Assembly: GCA_040079935.1 (NCBI GenBank) | Contig: JBEBJI010000007.1 | Location: forward strand, 1-64,000 | DNA length: 64,000 nucleotides | Reading direction: 5' to 3' | From: Methylotenera_A sp040079935 | Lineage (GTDB): Bacteria; Pseudomonadota; Gammaproteobacteria; Burkholderiales; Methylophilaceae | Shown: one piece after another, positions 60,534 through 64,000 of the stretch | Layout of the letters: each line of letters starts with the position of its first letter | Numbering within the stretch: position 1 is the stretch's first letter | The notes under the pieces: model-generated | Database searches by the model: none | Told to the model about the DNA's origin: nothing | The model's input: only the letters and a program-made list of their open reading frames with translations | Position numbers and translations under genes: made by a program

Positions 60534-61992
60534 CCGAGTATCGCCCTGCAAATAGTTGCTTGATAATGAATGCTGTGATAAACAGCATAGCGGTAATGAC
60601 TAATGCGCCAAACACTGTGCCAGCGCGGTCATAAGCCATCCATTCTGTCCAATGGGTTGCCCAGCGACGTGGTACACTTGCCCAGCCACCCAGTAAAAAT
60701 GTGACACAAAACAAGGTGCCTCCCATAGCAAAAGCCCAAAAAATGACGTTTTGCCATGTGTTAATCAAACCGCGTTTAATATCAAACGCATATAAGCTAA
60801 AGCCAATTAACATAGGCAACAATCCAACCAGTAAATATAAGTGAAAGTGACCAGGTACCCAAGTGGTGTTGTGCATCACTTTGTTGGCGTGAATCGTGCC
60901 ATCTACAATGGCGGGAATCACTCCTATCGCCCAGCCAAACATAGATAATAGTAACCAGCGCGCAGGTGCGTCCCACTGAACATTAGCTTTATAAACGAGC
61001 ATGAGCGCGCCATAAACTGTTACCAATAGCACAGGTATGCCGCTTAAATATGACACGATTTGCCCCATCGCTAATAGGCTTTTCGGCATCACGCCATCAA
61101 GCAGCAAGTGGTGCGGGTATACGGCCATGACAAATAATGTGACGCAAGCCCAAGCTGCATAGAATACCCGCGATACTTTCCAAGGGCGGCCTGTGTATAG
61201 TGGCAATAGCTCGTACACGGCGATAACAGCCATATAAATAGAGGCGTTGATGAATACGTGACCGAAAAAATAAATCATGTTTTTAGCCAGCAGTGGGTTA
61301 ATGGTAAGCTCAGGAAAGTACAAGTTTGCTAGCGTAACTGCCAATACAATGGCCCCCACCAAAATACCCACCACGTTCACGATAATCACCATGCTACTGG
61401 CCACCACAGTGGGTGGGTGGTCTTTATTGATTTTGCCACTGATGAGTTGATTTAAGCCTAAGCCATGCAAAATACTGCCGTATTGGCGCGTTATTGCTAG
61501 TGCCGCATCGAAGTAAAAAGCTAGAAAGCCTACGCCAATAAACAATAGCCCTGCAATAAACGCGGCGGCGGCGTTAGCACTCCACACACCCATTGATTTT
61601 GCCGGTAATGGCCATAAGAAAGTCCAGCCGCCTGAATAACCGCCAATAAAAATTGCACCCAAAATTAGCAGCACGCCAGTCATAAAAAATGCATAATTCA
61701 AGTGTAAAAACTGTGCGTTTAAATGTACATATCGGCGCAAAAACGCCCACATTACACCTGCGCCGCCCAGCCCCGCAATGCCAACCATGCCAGCACCATG
61801 CATGGTGAGTAGTTGATAAAATTTATCGGCTGGCACGTTTAGCCACCCCGCTTGGGATGCCCGCATAGCGATACCCATAAACATCATCAGTAAAATGACG
61901 GCGAATGTAGTGCCCATGTAAAGCTTGATGCCCAAGACTTCTGTAGGGCGCATAGAGTGTGTATTTGGATATTTATTCTGTGTGAGAGTCAT
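60523..61992 (-). CDS. norY: Heme-copper oxidoreductase subunit I, nitric oxide reductase type (NorY-like)
   Basis: A 489-residue, 12-helix heme-copper protein. Ligand histidines: H65 (low-spin heme), H245 (CuB), H294/H295 (CuB), H382 (high-spin heme) and H384 (low-spin heme). In oxygen-reducing A- and B-type oxidases the CuB His is followed at +4 by the cross-linked Tyr (HPEVY); here position 249 is Asn (HVFIN). Together with the norS-senC-orf1 context and the NsrR gene this fits the sNOR group of nitric oxide reductases described in ammonia-oxidising bacteria. Some caution: it could still act on oxygen. AAGGAAAG precedes the ATG. Confidence 0.78.
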   Translation of the reverse strand: MTLTQNKYPNTHSMRPTEVLGIKLYMGTTFAVILLMMFMGIAMRASQAGWLNVPADKFYQLLTMHGAGMVGIAGLGGAGVMWAFLRRYVHLNAQFLHLNYAFFMTGVLLILGAIFIGGYSGGWTFLWPLPAKSMGVWSANAAAAFIAGLLFIGVGFLAFYFDAALAITRQYGSILHGLGLNQLISGKINKDHPPTVVASSMVIIVNVVGILVGAIVLAVTLANLYFPELTINPLLAKNMIYFFGHVFINASIYMAVIAVYELLPLYTGRPWKVSRVFYAAWACVTLFVMAVYPHHLLLDGVMPKSLLAMGQIVSYLSGIPVLLVTVYGALMLVYKANVQWDAPARWLLLSMFGWAIGVIPAIVDGTIHANKVMHNTTWVPGHFHLYLLVGLLPMLIGFSLYAFDIKRGLINTWQNVIFWAFAMGGTLFCVTFLLGGWASVPRRWATHWTEWMAYDRAGTVFGALVITAMLFITAFIIKQLFAGRYSDEK

Positions 61993-62013
61993 GATCTTTC
62001 CTTTGATGAAGGT

Positions 62014-62526
62014 TTATTTCGTAACTGTAATTTCTGCAACCATGCCATGGTGGGCTAAGCCGCAGTACTCTAGGCAAAGTATTTTGTAAGTGCCCGCAGT
62101 GTTAAAGGCATAGCGCACTTTATTGGTAAGTGATGGCATTACTTGCATTTGAGCGACAATTTTGTTGTTAGGCGCATAGAGCGCAAAGCCATGATTCACA
62201 TCTTTACTGGTTAGCAAAAACTCAATTATTTCGCCTACGCGCACCTTGTCGTCTGACATTGTCCATAGCCATTGTTGCGCTTGTACGTCAATTTGGCGCG
62301 TAACTTCGTCTTTATCATTATCGTGCGGCCAAGGCGTAAGCGTAAGCGTTGTTAGTACGACGCCCAGCACGGCAATCAGCAAAAACAAGTAAATCCGTGC
62401 TTCATAAGCACGCTTGGCCACCTTCTCAAAAGCCAAACTTTTTTTACTATTGGCTATTACCCATGCAAATACCGCAGTTAGTAGTAGCATCAACGTTGCG
62501 CTGATAATAAGTGCAATATTTTGCAT
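62014..62526 (-). CDS. norS: Heme-copper oxidoreductase subunit II with CuA site (NorS-like)
   Basis: A 170-residue membrane-anchored cupredoxin subunit with two N-terminal helices and a periplasmic CuA domain. All CuA ligands are present: H112 (VNHGFAL), C151, E153, C155, H159 and M162 in CLEYCGLAHHGM. It accepts electrons from cytochrome c or a cupredoxin. I choose the ATG at 62526, which has GGAG six bases upstream, over the TTG at 62538. First gene of the minus-strand norSY-senC-orf1-HPP operon. Confidence 0.82.
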   Translation of the reverse strand: MQNIALIISATLMLLLTAVFAWVIANSKKSLAFEKVAKRAYEARIYLFLLIAVLGVVLTTLTLTPWPHDNDKDEVTRQIDVQAQQWLWTMSDDKVRVGEIIEFLLTSKDVNHGFALYAPNNKIVAQMQVMPSLTNKVRYAFNTAGTYKILCLEYCGLAHHGMVAEITVTK

Positions 62527-62591
62527 CACAATCTCCAATCAATCTGTATTTAAAGAGTCTTAGGTGTATAATTAAGATACATAATTATAAC

Positions 62592-62608
62592 ATGTATAAA
62601 TAATACAT
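62592..62608. promoter_or_regulatory. NsrR-like operator in the nor/nsrR divergent region
   Basis: ATGTAT (62592-62597) and ATACAT (62603-62608) are inverted half sites five bases apart, the spacing of the NsrR palindrome. More ATACAT/GTGTAT half sites lie at 62564-62569 and 62577-62582. The region sits between norS and the Rrf2 gene, and the -10-like AT-rich stretches nearby would be covered. Confidence 0.6.
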
Positions 62609-62673
62609 TTTTAATGTTTAATCAGTCAATACTAGTTAAATAAAATCATGAAAAACATGAGAGAAGCGAATTA

Positions 62674-63129
62674 ATGCGACATTCTGATTACACCGATTAC
62701 AGCTTGCGTGTGCTGATGTACTGTGCCACCCACACGGATAAACTCGTCACCATTGCTGAAATTGCGCAGTTTTACAATATTTCCAATAATCATTTAATGA
62801 AAGTGGTGCATGCATTATCGCTGGCAGGTTTTTTAAGCACCACGCGTGGTCGCAATGGGGGGTTAAGCTTACAACGCCCAGCCAAAGACATTCGTGTTGA
62901 TGAGGTAGTGAAAAGCACCGAGCTAGATTTTAGACTGGTGGAATGCTTTGATACTACAAGCAGCGAATGCGTACTCTTGCCTAGTTGTAAGTTAAAAAAA
63001 GTATTTCATTCTGCTTTGGACGCTTATTTAAATGAACTTGCCAAAGTAACACTGGCCGATATTTGCGGCGTAGCAAAAGAAAGTAAATCGATAGTTCACA
63101 TAAAAAAATTATCACAAAACGACAATTAG
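62674..63129 (+). CDS. nsrR: Rrf2-family regulator, NsrR-like
   Basis: A 151-residue winged-helix Fe-S regulator. The HTH region is IAQFYNISNNHLMKVVHAL (about 30-48), followed by the wing STTRGRNGGLSLQRPA. Three cysteines, C91, C99 and C105, in VECFD, SSECV and LPSCKL, match the iron-sulfur ligands of NsrR, which senses nitric oxide. Divergent from norS with a matching palindrome between them, so it most likely represses the NO-reductase operon and releases on NO. It is also adjacent to the catalase-family gene. Confidence 0.87.
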   Translation: MRHSDYTDYSLRVLMYCATHTDKLVTIAEIAQFYNISNNHLMKVVHALSLAGFLSTTRGRNGGLSLQRPAKDIRVDEVVKSTELDFRLVECFDTTSSECVLLPSCKLKKVFHSALDAYLNELAKVTLADICGVAKESKSIVHIKKLSQNDN

Positions 63130-63197
63130 TTCGACTTAACAGTATGCGGTGATTAGAAAATACTTGCATAACATCATTATTAAGTTAGGGATAACCA

Positions 63198-64000
63198 ATG
63201 AAACGCTCTATAAAACTACAATTAACTATTGTCGGCACCATTGTTAGCATCAGTGCTTGTAGCCACGCAACAAAGCCGCAACAAGTTGCAGCGCTAAAAT
63301 TTCAATCTAACCCTGCTGAGCTGGTGGATAGCTTAAATCATGTGTTTGGCGACCACAAGCAGCGCGCATCGCACGCAAAAGGGTTTTGTGCAACGGGTAC
63401 ATTTACGCCAAACGAGCATGCCAGCCATTTAAGCAAAACTGTGCTTTTTGCCGCGCCTAGCCAAGCTAGCGTGCGCTTCTCAATTGGTGGTGGCAACCCA
63501 AAAGTGTCCGATAAAAGTCACTCTATTCGCGGGCTTGCGGCGAGATTGTCTCATGCTGGCCAATCTTATGATTTACTCATGATTTCTGAGCCGGTCTTTT
63601 TTGCTGCTACAACAGAATCTTTTGTGAGCTTTTTAAAAGCGCGCGTGCCAGATCCTGCCACTAAAAAGCCTAACCCTGAAAGTGTAATAGCACATAGCGA
63701 AAAATATCCTGAAAGCAAGCTGCAAGGCACGTTGGTGGCTGCGCACGCAGCGCCTAGTTCATACGCGAGCACTCCATACTTTACAACCAACGCTTTTGGT
63801 TTGGTCAATGCAAAACAACACACGCAATGGGCGCGTTTATCCTTAGCGCCGGTGGATGGCAAACATTATCTAACAGAAGAGCAAGAAAAATCACTGTCAG
63901 ATAATTTCTTAGAAGATGAAATGCATGCGCGCTTAAAAAATGGCGCTGCGAAATTCACTTTATATGCGCAATTGGCCGAACCTACCGACACGCTGACTAA
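63198..64000 (+). CDS. Catalase-family peroxidase, predicted lipoprotein (partial)
   Basis: The frame is open from the ATG to the window end (267 codons). The N-terminus is a lipoprotein signal with ISAC (C21), so the protein is membrane-attached outside the cytoplasm. The catalase core has RASHAKGF with catalytic His59, VRFSIGGGNPKVSDKSHSIR, RGLAARLSH, and EPVFFAATTESFVSFLKA. This matches the small catalase-related peroxidase (SrpA-like) group rather than a full-size catalase. It probably uses heme to detoxify peroxides in the periplasm. The C-terminus lies beyond the window. Confidence 0.82.
   Translation, partial: MKRSIKLQLTIVGTIVSISACSHATKPQQVAALKFQSNPAELVDSLNHVFGDHKQRASHAKGFCATGTFTPNEHASHLSKTVLFAAPSQASVRFSIGGGNPKVSDKSHSIRGLAARLSHAGQSYDLLMISEPVFFAATTESFVSFLKARVPDPATKKPNPESVIAHSEKYPESKLQGTLVAAHAAPSSYASTPYFTTNAFGLVNAKQHTQWARLSLAPVDGKHYLTEEQEKSLSDNFLEDEMHARLKNGAAKFTLYAQLAEPTDTLT

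Noticed and set aside
50939..64000. A direct repeat of the tRNA-Lys 3' end as right attachment site
   Set aside because: No second copy of the T-arm/acceptor sequence was found by eye in the window.
1..64000. CRISPR array, intact insertion sequence or prophage
   Set aside because: No regularly spaced repeats, transposase gene or phage structural genes were seen.

Overview
The window looks like the chromosome of a betaproteobacterium, most likely a Methylophilaceae methylotroph (Methylotenera/Methylophilus type). This is inferred from the AT-leaning base composition, the gene orders murJ-ribF-ileS-lspA, grxC-secB-gpsA and leuS-lptE-holA-proA-nadD, and the protein flavour; no rRNA or marker search was possible. 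No CRISPR array and no intact insertion sequence was seen.

Layout. 1-5.9 kb: murJ, ribF, ileS and lspA on the plus strand, closed by a bidirectional terminator against a DUF808 membrane protein. 6.9-16.9 kb: an accessory metal-uptake locus on the plus strand: a DUF2946 protein, a small HTH regulator, an OprC-like copper receptor, a siderophore-type TonB receptor, a Tat-exported isonitrile-hydratase-like protein, a third TonB receptor, a His-rich copper-uptake-associated protein and an Asp-box (BNR) repeat protein. 17-21 kb: two overlapping c-di-GMP genes (HD-GYP; PAS-GGDEF-EAL). 21.3-25.3 kb: clpB behind a heat-shock promoter, a lytic transglycosylase and a lipoprotein. 25.3-27.2 kb: an ArsR regulator with three SRPBCC proteins and a clear 34-bp operator. 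27.4-36.9 kb: housekeeping genes (yjbQ, envC-like, gpmI, rhodanese, grxC, secB, gpsA, trmL, comF), including a tandem duplication that left a decayed gpsA 3' end between two paralogous small membrane proteins. 36.9-41.4 kb: the biotin operon bioBFHCD. 41.4-47.9 kb: leuS-lptE-holA-proA-(membrane protein)-nadD on the minus strand. 48-50.9 kb: a HAMP-only receptor, a DUF2189 protein, adk and tRNA-Lys(UUU).

Behind tRNA-Lys the sequence changes character (about 51-58.5 kb). There is a probable integrase C-terminal remnant, a MocR-type regulator broken by frameshifts and a stop, a GC-rich DapA-family lyase and class II aldolase, and then a six-gene minus-strand thiol/peroxide operon (exported protein, AhpD-like, redoxin, DUF2024, Rof-like, thioredoxin-like) divergent from an AraC regulator. 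This reads as an eroded, mosaic island at a tRNA gene.

58.6-64 kb: a heme-copper nitric oxide reductase locus of the norSY-senC-orf1 type followed by an HPP-family membrane protein, divergent from an NsrR-like Rrf2 regulator with a matching palindrome, and then a truncated-by-window catalase-family lipoprotein. Together these suggest an NO/nitrosative stress module.

The most interesting candidate system is the copper locus. A Tat-exported isonitrile hydratase homologue among TonB receptors, one carrying the OprC copper-ligand motifs, suggests uptake and periplasmic dismantling of an isonitrile-type metallophore. That is a hypothesis, not an observation.
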